Source: Fluviicola sp. (GTDB lineage Bacteria; Bacteroidota; Bacteroidia; Flavobacteriales_D; Crocinitomicaceae). From it: 64,000 nucleotides of DNA. The position numbers were made by a program, and so were the translations under genes. Below are positions 34,866 to 42,535 of this stretch, one piece after another. Each line of letters begins with the position of its first letter. Within the stretch, counting starts at the first letter, position 1. The stretch spans positions 248,001-312,000 of the forward strand of contig JARWZO010000027.1 of assembly GCA_029866325.1 (NCBI GenBank), in the 5' to 3' direction. The notes beneath the pieces are model-generated. The model searched no databases. It was not told the origin of the DNA and saw nothing but the letters and a program-made list of their open reading frames with translations.

Positions 34866-34926
34866 GTTCGTAATATTGCAAATTGGCATATCAAATAACT
34901 GTTCGTTAATTCGCAATATTACGAAC
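34866..34926. terminator. 14-bp inverted repeat between convergent genes
   Basis: GTTCGTAATATTGC (34866-34879) is perfectly complementary to GCAATATTACGAAC (34913-34926), loop 33 nt. It lies between yaaA and the minus-strand gene at 34951, so a shared terminator or a binding site is possible. The phrase CGTAATATTGC also occurs near 33200. Confidence 0.5.
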
Positions 34927-34950
34927 GTTTATTCCGATAAAAAGTCGGAT

Positions 34951-36195
34951 TTAAAATCGCTTCGTAACACCAACCGATCCACCAAACCACACTTTTCGGA
35001 AGGTATTCGGATTGGTTTCATCCGTTTTTCCGTAGAGGTAAAATTGTGTGGTGGGTTTGGCAACTATGCTCCAATTTCCGCGAAGCCGAAGCGCCAATTC
35101 TGCTGAAATAGAGGTCGAAAACAGGTTCAACTTAGCCGTTTCTGATGTTTTGACATAAGTTGGAGTAGCATCAGCCGATGAAATAGATACATCCGGTTCT
35201 TTATAGGTGTATTCTTCTGTTTTCCGGAAAGCATAATCATATCTGAAACCGACCATCGGTGTGATGTGGAAACGTCCTCCGATCCAAAAATCGCGGCCAA
35301 TGGAGAGCGGAACACCAATCGCCGTATAATTCACCTTCCCGCTTTTATAATCACTTGTTTCCGAAATGTTTCCGCTTCCCAATACACCGAAATGCACACC
35401 TGTTCCCAGCCACCAACGGCGGAATATTAGTCGGCTTACGGTTAGATCAACATCCCATGAATAATGCGTTTCAATAGCTGGATTTACGCCCATAGACTGA
35501 CTTGAATTGCTTCCAATGCCATCGATCAACGGATTGGATTGGGTGAATGCTTGTGAACGACCTGCAAAAAGACCGAGCTGCCATTTTTTAGGAATGACTC
35601 TTAATAAAACTTGCGCTATTTCCGTAGAACGAACAGTTGAATCGGTTGGGGCTGGATTTGAGGAATCAACTTGTGCGATCAATAGTTCTTCGTTTTTCAA
35701 TGAATCAGTCGAACGCTTGTTGTTGGCTTCCAAATCCACCGATGGTTGATATGGATTCCAAGGCGTGTATCCTGAGTAACTATCAGAGTAAAACGGATAA
35801 TTATTGAAATATCCATCCATAAAATTAAAATTGAACGGAAACATAGAAGGATCCCAAATGAGTACGAATGGTGCATGTAAATGAAGGGAATCAACTGCCG
35901 CAACTGCAATTCCACCTTTTAGAGTGTTTGTTTCTACGGAATTGGTTTCAGCGTGAACCGAATAGGAGCGTCCACCGGTAAGTTTCTCTTTGGTAGAAGG
36001 TTGGTTCATATTCCAAACTGCAAAACCAACCACCAACACGGCCGCCAATCCCGCACTCCACCACCAAAACAAGAAGCGGCGCTTTTTCTTTTCATCCAGC
36101 TTCTCCGAAATAGCATTCCACAACCCATCGGTTGGCGCTGCACCAAAGTCGCTAAACGTATCTTTTAAACTTCCTTTTTGATCGTTATTTTGCAT
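34951..36195 (-). CDS. Anti-sigma-like membrane protein with C-terminal beta-barrel-like region, 414 aa
   Basis: The gene overlaps the end of an ECF sigma gene by 11 bp, which argues for a role as its antagonist. Residues 1-40 are cytoplasmic and helical (FSDFGAAPTDGLWNAISEKLDEKKKRR). One membrane helix follows (FLFWWWSAGLAAVLVVGFAVW, about 41-61). After a low-complexity linker, residues ~200-414 alternate like outer-membrane strands (WQLGLFAGRSQAF, HYSWDVDLTVSRLIFRRWWLGTGVHFGVLG, FHITPMVGFRYDYAF) and end in the aromatic SVGVTKRF. The mixture of an inner-membrane anchor and a barrel-like domain is odd. Enzymatic motifs are absent. Confidence 0.7.
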   Translation of the reverse strand: MQNNDQKGSLKDTFSDFGAAPTDGLWNAISEKLDEKKKRRFLFWWWSAGLAAVLVVGFAVWNMNQPSTKEKLTGGRSYSVHAETNSVETNTLKGGIAVAAVDSLHLHAPFVLIWDPSMFPFNFNFMDGYFNNYPFYSDSYSGYTPWNPYQPSVDLEANNKRSTDSLKNEELLIAQVDSSNPAPTDSTVRSTEIAQVLLRVIPKKWQLGLFAGRSQAFTQSNPLIDGIGSNSSQSMGVNPAIETHYSWDVDLTVSRLIFRRWWLGTGVHFGVLGSGNISETSDYKSGKVNYTAIGVPLSIGRDFWIGGRFHITPMVGFRYDYAFRKTEEYTYKEPDVSISSADATPTYVKTSETAKLNLFSTSISAELALRLRGNWSIVAKPTTQFYLYGKTDETNPNTFRKVWFGGSVGVTKRF

Positions 36196-36766
36196 AACTC
36201 AATCGTATTTGTTCTTGCGACAATTCCTCGTCTATCATTGTTCTCAGCATCAATCGCGCCCTGCTGTATTGCGATTTCGATGTTCCTTCCGAAATACCGA
36301 GCAGTTCGCCGATTTCAGGATGTGTGTACCCTTCAACTGCGTAAAGGTTAAACACCGCTCTGTAACCGGGGGGCAATTGCTGTATCTTTTTCACCAGTTC
36401 TTCGGCATTTAATTGCTCGATGATGCCGTCGTTGGTACTCGGATGCAGGTCTTTTAAATCAAGCGCCTTTACCAATTGTTGTTTCACCGATTTACGCTTG
36501 CGGTAACTTTCCAACGCGGTGTTTACCGTAATTCGTCTGATCCACGCACCTAATGCGCCCGTTTCGTTGAATTGATCTAACTTCCCGAAAATGCGGATAA
36601 AGGCATCTTGCAGAATATCCTCGGCTTCGGCTTCATCGTGTGCGTAACGCAAACAAATTCCTTTCATCATGTAAACAAATCGGGCAAACAACTCCTGCTG
36701 AGCTTGCCGGATTTGATCCTTACAAGCTACTACTAATTCAGTATCAGAACAGTTTTTATACTCCAA
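36185..36766 (-). CDS. ECF RNA polymerase sigma factor
   Basis: A sigma-70 factor of the ECF group that would redirect RNA polymerase. Region 2 is seen in LFARFVYMMKGICLRYAHDEAEAEDILQDAFIRIFGKLDQF and GALGAWIRRITVNTALESYRKRK; region 4 in LPPGYRAVFNLYAVEGYTHPEIGELLGISEGTSKSQYSRAR. No ATG precedes region 2 in frame, so the TTG at 36766 is the likely start; an upstream in-frame stop excludes a longer product. The next gene overlaps it and looks like its anti-sigma partner. Two tandem outer-membrane genes downstream may be targets, though this is a guess. Confidence 0.93.
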   Translation of the reverse strand: MEYKNCSDTELVVACKDQIRQAQQELFARFVYMMKGICLRYAHDEAEAEDILQDAFIRIFGKLDQFNETGALGAWIRRITVNTALESYRKRKSVKQQLVKALDLKDLHPSTNDGIIEQLNAEELVKKIQQLPPGYRAVFNLYAVEGYTHPEIGELLGISEGTSKSQYSRARLMLRTMIDEELSQEQIRLSYAK

Positions 36767-36843
36767 TCGTTTGGTGTTTTACCGATTCGTTTACCGCAAA
36801 TGAACACCTTTTCTAGTGATCCATGTGGGTTCGTAACATCTTA

Positions 36844-37389
36844 TTAACGTATAACAATCCCGAAACGTGCTTCGATAGCATGAATAGTTTCGTTTTCAAC
36901 CGGAGGATTCGGTACGTGAACCTCCAAGTAATAAAGGATCGTTGATTGCATCAAGCTATAACGGTAACCAAGCGACGTTGTAATGCCGAAATGTTTGGTG
37001 AAATAATGTGTTATTCCGAGCTGTAAACCGGCGGTAAAGCCTTTAACGTTGGGGTTGAATCGCTGGAGTCCGGCCATGTAACCTGTCATCAATCCCACAA
37101 AAGGTTTGGTTTCGCGTTTCCCGAAATTGTAGCGCGTTTCAACAAAAAGCGGTACAAAGCGCTGGTAGTTGTAATTTTCATATCCCAAACCGATTCCAAC
37201 ATCCAATCCGTTTCGGAACGAATAGCCATTACTCAGTTGCGCCGAACCGCTGGCAAATTCACCAATAAGCAAACCAACCGATCCGCGACCGTAATAGTTG
37301 CCTTTCACTTTTGGAGCAATACTATCCGCTTGACTCCACGCGCTAAACCCGTATAAACTTAGCACTGCTATTAAAAGAACTCGTTTCAT
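36844..37389 (-). CDS. Outer-membrane protein, second of a tandem pair, 181 aa
   Basis: Signal peptide (MKRVLLIAVLSLYGFSAWSQ) followed by a small beta-barrel. Strand-like segments include YYGRGSVGLLIGEFASGSAQL, GLDVGIGLGYENYNYQRF, PLFVETRYNFGKRETKPFVGLMTGYMAG and the terminal ARFGIVIR. It is a paralogue of the gene at 37466-38014, sharing most of residues 20-120. The 76-bp spacer suggests one transcript. Function unknown. Confidence 0.8.
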   Translation of the reverse strand: MKRVLLIAVLSLYGFSAWSQADSIAPKVKGNYYGRGSVGLLIGEFASGSAQLSNGYSFRNGLDVGIGLGYENYNYQRFVPLFVETRYNFGKRETKPFVGLMTGYMAGLQRFNPNVKGFTAGLQLGITHYFTKHFGITTSLGYRYSLMQSTILYYLEVHVPNPPVENETIHAIEARFGIVIR

Positions 37390-37465
37390 ACTATATTGTT
37401 TTACGTTCTGATGAAAGTGGGTTAGAAATGGTTGCTTCGGTCGGAGAATTACTAATTGGAAACGA

Positions 37466-38014
37466 TTATCGTATAACGAGACCGAAACGTGCCTCGATCC
37501 GGTGAATATTCTGGTTTTCTATGTATTGATACGGAGCAAATTGGTGCAATTGTGTGTAATAAATATTCGTTGATTCGGTCATGACGTAGCGGTAACCTAC
37601 GGATGTTGAAATACCGATATGTTTGGTGAAATAATGCGTCATTCCGACTTGCAGACCTGCGGTAAAACCCCTCACTTTATCATATTGATTGAGCCCGGCC
37701 ATGTAGCCTGTCATCAATCCCACAAAAGGTTTGGTTTCGTGTTTACCGAAATGGTAGCGCGTTTCCAAAAACAGCGGAGCAAAACGCGTATAATTGTAGT
37801 TTTCAAACCCCAAACCGATTCCGACATCCAATCCGCAACCAAATGCGTATCCGTTACTGATTTGTGCCGACCCGCTGGCAAATTCACCGATCAACAAACC
37901 AACAGAACCACGTCCGTAATAATTGCCTTTGGTTTTCGGGGCAATTGTTTCCACCTGACTCCAAGCGCTCATGCCTGTTAAGAGTAGTGTTGTTATTAGA
38001 ATGATTCGTTTCAT
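37466..38014 (-). CDS. Outer-membrane protein, first of a tandem pair, 182 aa
   Basis: Signal peptide (MKRIILITTLLLTGMSAWSQ), then a barrel with nearly the same central sequence as the neighbour: PKTKGNYYGRGSVGLLIGEF, GLDVGIGLGFENYNYTRFAP, ETRYHFGKHETKPFVGLMTGY, GLQVGMTHYFTKHIGISTSVG. The C-terminal loop differs (TNIYYTQLHQFAPYQYIENQ), as expected for a surface-exposed region. It ends in ARFGLVIR. Duplicate barrels with divergent loops hint at variation of exposed surfaces. The 146-bp gap upstream holds nothing evident. Confidence 0.8.
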   Translation of the reverse strand: MKRIILITTLLLTGMSAWSQVETIAPKTKGNYYGRGSVGLLIGEFASGSAQISNGYAFGCGLDVGIGLGFENYNYTRFAPLFLETRYHFGKHETKPFVGLMTGYMAGLNQYDKVRGFTAGLQVGMTHYFTKHIGISTSVGYRYVMTESTNIYYTQLHQFAPYQYIENQNIHRIEARFGLVIR

Positions 38015-38160
38015 GTAAGCTGTGTTTTCCCTTTTGATGAATGTCGTTTAGGAAACGTTGCATGATGAACGCAAAAAGGAATAATTATGAATAGGGTTAT
38101 TTATGGGGAATTCGTTTTGTCGTGTCGGCTTATTGATTTGAAAACCAGATTTTATAAGGC

Positions 38161-38319
38161 TTATGAAAGTTGCTTTGATTTCGGATGAATACGACCTTTT
38201 TTATCATTCTTAGCTTTATAATCAGCAATAAAATCACTAATTTCTTTTCTGTCTTTATCTGTTAATGGTGTACTTTGTATAACGAAGTCAACACCTTTTG
38301 GTTCTTTTATATGTCCCAT
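38161..38319 (-). CDS. Small hypothetical protein, 52 aa
   Basis: A short basic protein starting MGHIKEPKGVDFVIQSTPLT. It contains the pattern TDKDRKEISDFIADYKAKN, a helix with charged residues. Short proteins of this type occur in Bacteroidota with no known function. I start at the ATG at 38319; a TTG nine codons upstream is less likely. It lies in an AT-rich stretch with the next gene, unlike the flanking genes. Confidence 0.55.
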   Translation of the reverse strand: MGHIKEPKGVDFVIQSTPLTDKDRKEISDFIADYKAKNDKKGRIHPKSKQLS

Positions 38320-38404
38320 GATTCTATGTCTTAAAATATTTTTCAACTAAAATTTTTGCAGCATGTGTAGGGATAATTATTCTATAAAAGGGATTTTAAA
38401 TCCT

Positions 38405-39127
38405 TTATTCCTGAATAATTTTAGCAAGCTCCGACTTTAGCAGCTTATCGCTATTGTTCCATAAGTTAATTTTCTTAAGGGATACAACATTAGGTTTTGA
38501 AACTTCTATAGCACCTTTCCAGTCTGTTATTTGATTTAACTCAATTTTCGGAAGACAATTTAACTCAATTATTTGTAGATATCTTGATCCATAACTAACA
38601 GTTTTATACTCGATAATAGCGAATAAACTATCGGTTGAAGACTTGTTGTAATATTTAAAAGGTATCGAATCCTTCGGTATTTTATATTGAATATTTCCAT
38701 CTTTTATGAAAGCTTCTCTCTTTTTAATCCGGCTCTTGAATTCAGAAGAACTGAAGCCTTTTCTTGCTTCACTTTTATGGATTAAATAACATGAAAATTC
38801 AAAAGCAATGCCTGTTGAAATATTTGTTATATCAAACCAATGGTCATCAGTACAAAAATGTTTGGAGTTTGGTTCCGAAGATTCACAAAGCTTGGGTGTC
38901 CAAAATTTTGTGCAATGAGGGCAAAAATCATGCAATTTAAATATTGGATGAAAAGTGTAATCAAGGCTTTTGCTATTGTATATCCTCTGATATACTAATG
39001 TTCCAATAGCTGCTATAGCTATGACCGAATTTATTATTAGGCTTATTTCTTCTACTTCCATAGTTTGGCTTATCAGTGAATTTTCTAGTTCATTATCTAA
39101 TCCAATAATACCAAAAATCCCCCACAT
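38405..39127 (-). CDS. AT-rich hypothetical membrane-anchored protein with Cys cluster, 240 aa
   Basis: I do not recognise it. A membrane helix lies near residues 28-45 (SLIINSVIAIAAIGTLVY). Next comes a Cys/His-rich segment, FHPIFKLHDFCPHCTKFW and then CESSEPNSKHFCTDDHWF, which could bind zinc (CxxC...C...C). The remainder is a mixed alpha/beta domain. Two starts are possible: ATG 39127 with a purine-rich GGAGAGGGGG ahead of it, or ATG 39061 (MEVEEISL). The codon use is much more AT-rich than that of nearby metabolic genes, which suggests recent acquisition. It ends 58 bp before the 52-aa gene region. Confidence 0.5.
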   Translation of the reverse strand: MWGIFGIIGLDNELENSLISQTMEVEEISLIINSVIAIAAIGTLVYQRIYNSKSLDYTFHPIFKLHDFCPHCTKFWTPKLCESSEPNSKHFCTDDHWFDITNISTGIAFEFSCYLIHKSEARKGFSSSEFKSRIKKREAFIKDGNIQYKIPKDSIPFKYYNKSSTDSLFAIIEYKTVSYGSRYLQIIELNCLPKIELNQITDWKGAIEVSKPNVVSLKKINLWNNSDKLLKSELAKIIQE

Positions 39128-39263
39128 ATCCCCCTCTCCAATCCTTCATAATTGATAATTTTCGAATTGATAATTCCCTTCTCAATTTGATCTTTTCAAT
39201 TAAAAGTTTGGAAAAGAGAAAATCTTTCCGCAATCTTTGCAATGTCATTCTAAAGCGTAGAAG

Positions 39264-39409
39264 ACATTGTTTATACAGAAGAGGCGAGAGACGGACTCCG
39301 TGACCCTCTGGCAACCAACTAAAAGTCCGAATGAGAAAAGCTCATTTTGATTGGAAAACCGGTGCCAATTTCCGATTCCCGCGCTGTTGCGGGAGAATAT
39401 AATAAATGT
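39264..39409 (+). promoter_or_regulatory. SAM-I family riboswitch controlling the methionine operon
   Basis: The segment has the conserved SAM-I core: AGAGGCGAGAGACGGACTCC, then GTGACCCTCTGGCAACC (39301-39317), and GGTGCCAATTTCC (39361-39373). The closing P1 helix pairs ACATTGTTTATA (39264-39275) with TATAATAAATGT (39398-39409). A P4-like hairpin CCCGC-GCTGTT-GCGGG is at 39378-39393. The next gene is metX, 147 nt downstream, followed by other methionine genes, which fits SAM feedback. The remaining 39128-39263 holds AT-rich inverted phrases and no gene; the switch from aptamer to expression platform is not obvious, as no T-run follows the P4 hairpin. Confidence 0.9.
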
Positions 39410-39556
39410 GCTATGAAACATGAATTTTTCTTCTGTTCCTTGGTCGAGCTCAATGAGAGTTCCCGTGCTGATGTTGCTAGTTGCTCGCATCGAATGTGTT
39501 GTTGCTAACCGGCAATTCCCGTCCATCACACATTTTCCAACGAATACCATTTCTTT

Positions 39557-40651
39557 ATGTCACTCTTATTTTATGCTTCCAGTAGAAGCAATCTTCCCGT
39601 AGAACGTCAGTTTCAGCTCGATTTTGACTTAGAACTCGAATCGGGTGAGCGCCTGCACAATCCGACTATTTCCTTTCAAACATGGGGAAAACTCAACGAA
39701 AGCGGCTCCAACGTGGTTTGGGTGTGCCATGCATTAACGGGCAATCACCGCATTCACGAATGGTGGGAAGGATTGTTCGGCGACGGCAAGTGTTTCGACC
39801 CGCAGGATTATTTCATCGTGAGTGTGAATGTGATCGGTTCGTGCTACGGTAGTACAGGTCCGTTTTCGTTTAACAATCAAGCCGAGCGTTATTACCGCGA
39901 TTTTCCGTTGGTGACGGTGCGCGATATGGTGAAAACACTCGATTTGGTGCGCATTTTTCTAGAAATCGACCAAATTCAGGTATTGATTGGTGCGTCTCTT
40001 GGCGGACAACAAGTCTTGGAATGGGCCGTTCAGCAACCTGAATTGTTTCAATCCATCATTCCGATCGCAACCAACGTGAAACATTCACCGTTCGGAATTG
40101 CCTTCAACGAAGCACAACGTTTGGCCATTCAAGCCGATCCGACGTTCCTGAAAAACGAATATTCGGGCGGAAGAAACGGTTTGATCGCCGCAAGAAGCAT
40201 CGGCATGTTGAGTTACCGCTCGTACGAAGGTTATGGCATTACGCAAGCTGAAACTACCGATGATAAAACCGACGATTTTAAAGCAGCTTCGTATCAACGT
40301 TACCAAGGTGAAAAACTCGCTAATCGGTTCAATGCATACAGTTACTGGACACTCAGCAAAGCCATGGATTCGCAGAACTTGGCACGTCACCGTAAACCGG
40401 CTGATCAATTGCTTTCTGAAATCACGATTCCGGCCTTGGTTGTTGGGATCGATTCCGACTTATTGTTCCCGATTTCGGAACAGGAATTTATTGCGAAACA
40501 CCTTCCGAATGCGCAGTTGGCCAAACTTTCATCGCGTTTCGGTCACGACGGTTTTCTGGTGGAATACGATCAGCTAACAGCGGCAATCGCTCCCTTTTTA
40601 GCAAACACTTTTTCAACCCAATCTATTCAACACGAATTAATTAACAATTAA
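39557..40651 (+). CDS. metX: Homoserine O-acetyltransferase
   Basis: MetX transfers acetyl from acetyl-CoA to homoserine, the entry to methionine synthesis. An alpha/beta hydrolase fold with the nucleophile elbow GASLGGQQVLEWA, the oxyanion-type CHALTGNHRIHEWW, VSVNVIGSCYGSTGP, and a C-terminal Asp/His in VVGIDSDLLFP and RFGHDGFLVEYDQL. The length of 364 aa is normal. The ATG at 39557 follows the SAM riboswitch leader. Homoserine dehydrogenase starts 5 bp after the stop, so the two are one operon. A succinyl-transferring variant of MetX cannot be excluded from the sequence alone. Confidence 0.93.
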   Translation: MSLLFYASSRSNLPVERQFQLDFDLELESGERLHNPTISFQTWGKLNESGSNVVWVCHALTGNHRIHEWWEGLFGDGKCFDPQDYFIVSVNVIGSCYGSTGPFSFNNQAERYYRDFPLVTVRDMVKTLDLVRIFLEIDQIQVLIGASLGGQQVLEWAVQQPELFQSIIPIATNVKHSPFGIAFNEAQRLAIQADPTFLKNEYSGGRNGLIAARSIGMLSYRSYEGYGITQAETTDDKTDDFKAASYQRYQGEKLANRFNAYSYWTLSKAMDSQNLARHRKPADQLLSEITIPALVVGIDSDLLFPISEQEFIAKHLPNAQLAKLSSRFGHDGFLVEYDQLTAAIAPFLANTFSTQSIQHELINN

Positions 40652-40656
40652 ACAAG

Positions 40657-41895
40657 ATGAGAAAACAACTAACAATAGGATTATTCGGTTTCGGATGTGT
40701 AGGAACCGGTTTGTATGAAGTATTGAACCAAACTTCGTTGCTACAAGCGCGTATCAAGCACATTGTGGTGAAAGATGCGACTAAAAAACGCCAGATCGAT
40801 GCGTCGTATTTTGCCTATGATGCCGAAGTGATTTTGGGTGATTCGGAGGTAAATGTGGTGGTGGAATTGATCAACGACAGCGATGCTGCTTACGTGATTG
40901 TAAAACGCGCGCTCGAATCGGGCAAACACGTGGTTTCGGCCAATAAAAAACTCATTGCCTTGCATTTGGAGGAATTGATTGCCTTGGCAAAAGCGAACAA
41001 TGTTTCCTTTCTGTACGAAGCAGCGGTTGGCGGTTCCATTCCGATTATCCGCAACTTGGAAGAATATTACAACAACGATTCCTTGTCGTCGATTAACGGA
41101 ATTGTAAACGGAACCACGAATTACATTCTTACCAAAACCGGCGAAGGTCAATCGTTTGATGATGCCTTGAAAACCGCACAGGAACTGGGCTTCGCAGAAC
41201 TCGATCCAACTTCGGATGTGGATGGTTTCGATGCGAAATACAAACTGGTGTTGTTGTTGAAACATGCGTTTGGGTACACCGCCAAAACAGAGCAGGTTTG
41301 GAATTACGGGATTCGTCAACTGAAAACGTGGGATGCGACTTATGCCCGTGAAAAAGGCTACAAAATCAAGTTGTTGGCTTTCGGAACGCGAGTGGATGAT
41401 CAGGTTGTGGGATTTGTAGCGCCACATTTGATTCCTGCTAACCACTTTGCGTACAATGTAGAGAATGAGTTCAACGCAGTGGTGGTAGAAGCCTTGTTTT
41501 CGGACCGCCAGTTGTTCTTAGGAAAAGGAGCAGGAAGTTATCCTACGGCAAGTGCTGTTTTGTCGGATATTTCAGCCTTGCAGTTTGATTATGCTTACGA
41601 ATACCGTAAAACGAATGCGCAAGAAAACCTGACATTGACAACTGATTTCCGTTTGCGCGTGTATGTTTCAGGAACCACGAAAGAGCAATTGGAGCGTGTG
41701 AAATTTGAAGAAATTCAGGAAATCTACCACGGTTCTACACACCATTTCCACATTGGTTGGGCCAATTTTAGTGATTTACAACAACTCGACTGGAACAATG
41801 AATCAGATTTGTTTTTGGCCGTTTTACCGGAAGGATTGCAGTTGGCTTCGACGGTTTATGCTGAAGAAGGGCAGTTGGAGGCGCATGCGAATTAA
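40657..41895 (+). CDS. hom: Homoserine dehydrogenase
   Basis: Reduces aspartate semialdehyde to homoserine with NAD(P)H, supplying MetX. The N-terminal Rossmann motif is IGLFGFGCVGTGLYEVL; the central region has VSANKKLIALH, YEAAVGGSIPIIRNL, GIVNGTTNYILTK and DVDGFDAKYKLVLLLKHAF, all diagnostic of the family. No C-terminal ACT domain of the long regulatory type is clear, but the end of the protein extends past the catalytic part. The length is 412 aa. The 5-bp spacing to metX indicates a single transcript under the SAM riboswitch. Confidence 0.93.
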   Translation: MRKQLTIGLFGFGCVGTGLYEVLNQTSLLQARIKHIVVKDATKKRQIDASYFAYDAEVILGDSEVNVVVELINDSDAAYVIVKRALESGKHVVSANKKLIALHLEELIALAKANNVSFLYEAAVGGSIPIIRNLEEYYNNDSLSSINGIVNGTTNYILTKTGEGQSFDDALKTAQELGFAELDPTSDVDGFDAKYKLVLLLKHAFGYTAKTEQVWNYGIRQLKTWDATYAREKGYKIKLLAFGTRVDDQVVGFVAPHLIPANHFAYNVENEFNAVVVEALFSDRQLFLGKGAGSYPTASAVLSDISALQFDYAYEYRKTNAQENLTLTTDFRLRVYVSGTTKEQLERVKFEEIQEIYHGSTHHFHIGWANFSDLQQLDWNNESDLFLAVLPEGLQLASTVYAEEGQLEAHAN

Positions 41896-41917
41896 TTTTT
41901 TAAGTTGAAAATAGAGT

Positions 41918-42071
41918 TGGTCATCCCCCTCAATCCCCCTTCAAAGGGGGAAGCAGGACTCACCTCCTCCCTTGAGAATAGCGAGCACTGCTCGTGATGG
42001 AAAGAGGAGGGTGACAATTTTAAATTAATTTTCTACTGGTCATCCCCCTTAATCCCCCTTCAAAGGGGGAA
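41918..42071. repeat. Duplicated CCCCCT-rich hairpin element inside the met operon
   Basis: Two direct copies of TGGTCATCCCCCTcAATCCC followed by CCTTCAAAGGGGGAA lie at 41918-41952 and 42037-42071. Each contains a palindrome CCCCCTTCAAAGGGGG. Between them, CCTCCTC and GAGGAGG segments and a CGAGCACTGCTCG palindrome could form a larger foldback. It splits hom from osmC (226 bp) and could act as an attenuating or stabilising structure. Confidence 0.6.
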
Positions 42072-42121
42072 ATAGATTTTCCTCAAAAGTGGAAGTCGAT
42101 TTAGATAAATAAATTAGCATC

Positions 42122-42535
42122 ATGAAATTAAACTTACACCTCGAAGAACAACCCTTCGTTCTCAACCTCACCAACGAAGATGGTTTGGTCACAACAATAG
42201 ATGCATCGCCCGAAATAGGAGGCAAGAACAAAGGCATGCGTCCGATGCAATTGTTGGCCGGTTCGTTGGCAAGTTGTATGTCAATTGACATATTGTTGAT
42301 TCTGAAAAAGCAACGAATAGAAGTTTCAAACTATACCGTTGAAATAGATGCCAAACGCGCGGATGGTGTTCCTTCTCCGTTTGAAACCATTGAGTTGACT
42401 TTTGGCGTTGATGCAGGCGTTCCGTTGCAAAAACTGGAAAACGCTATAAAATTAAGTCATGAAAAATACTGTTCTGTTTCGGCGAGTATTCACCCGTCGA
42501 TTCAAGTAAACACCCATACAAAACACATTGAATGA
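42122..42535 (+). CDS. OsmC family protein, 137 aa
   Basis: A small redox protein of the OsmC/Ohr superfamily that may reduce hydroperoxides or handle persulfides through two Cys. The expected pair is seen: Cys52 in LAGSLASCMSID and Cys117 in LSHEKYCSVSASI. The N-terminus is the usual strand-rich half. It overlaps metZ by 4 bp (ATGA), and it lies in the methionine operon behind a repeat-rich spacer. This placement suggests a job in sulfur or thiol chemistry rather than general osmotic stress, although that is inference. Confidence 0.88.
   Translation: MKLNLHLEEQPFVLNLTNEDGLVTTIDASPEIGGKNKGMRPMQLLAGSLASCMSIDILLILKKQRIEVSNYTVEIDAKRADGVPSPFETIELTFGVDAGVPLQKLENAIKLSHEKYCSVSASIHPSIQVNTHTKHIE

Noticed and set aside
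39245-39602. Small frames inside the SAM riboswitch leader
   Set aside because: They overlap conserved aptamer structure and the metX start; no sign of coding.
40741-41445. 234-aa frame opposite homoserine dehydrogenase
   Set aside because: Opposite strand encodes an unmistakable metabolic enzyme; no motif in this frame.
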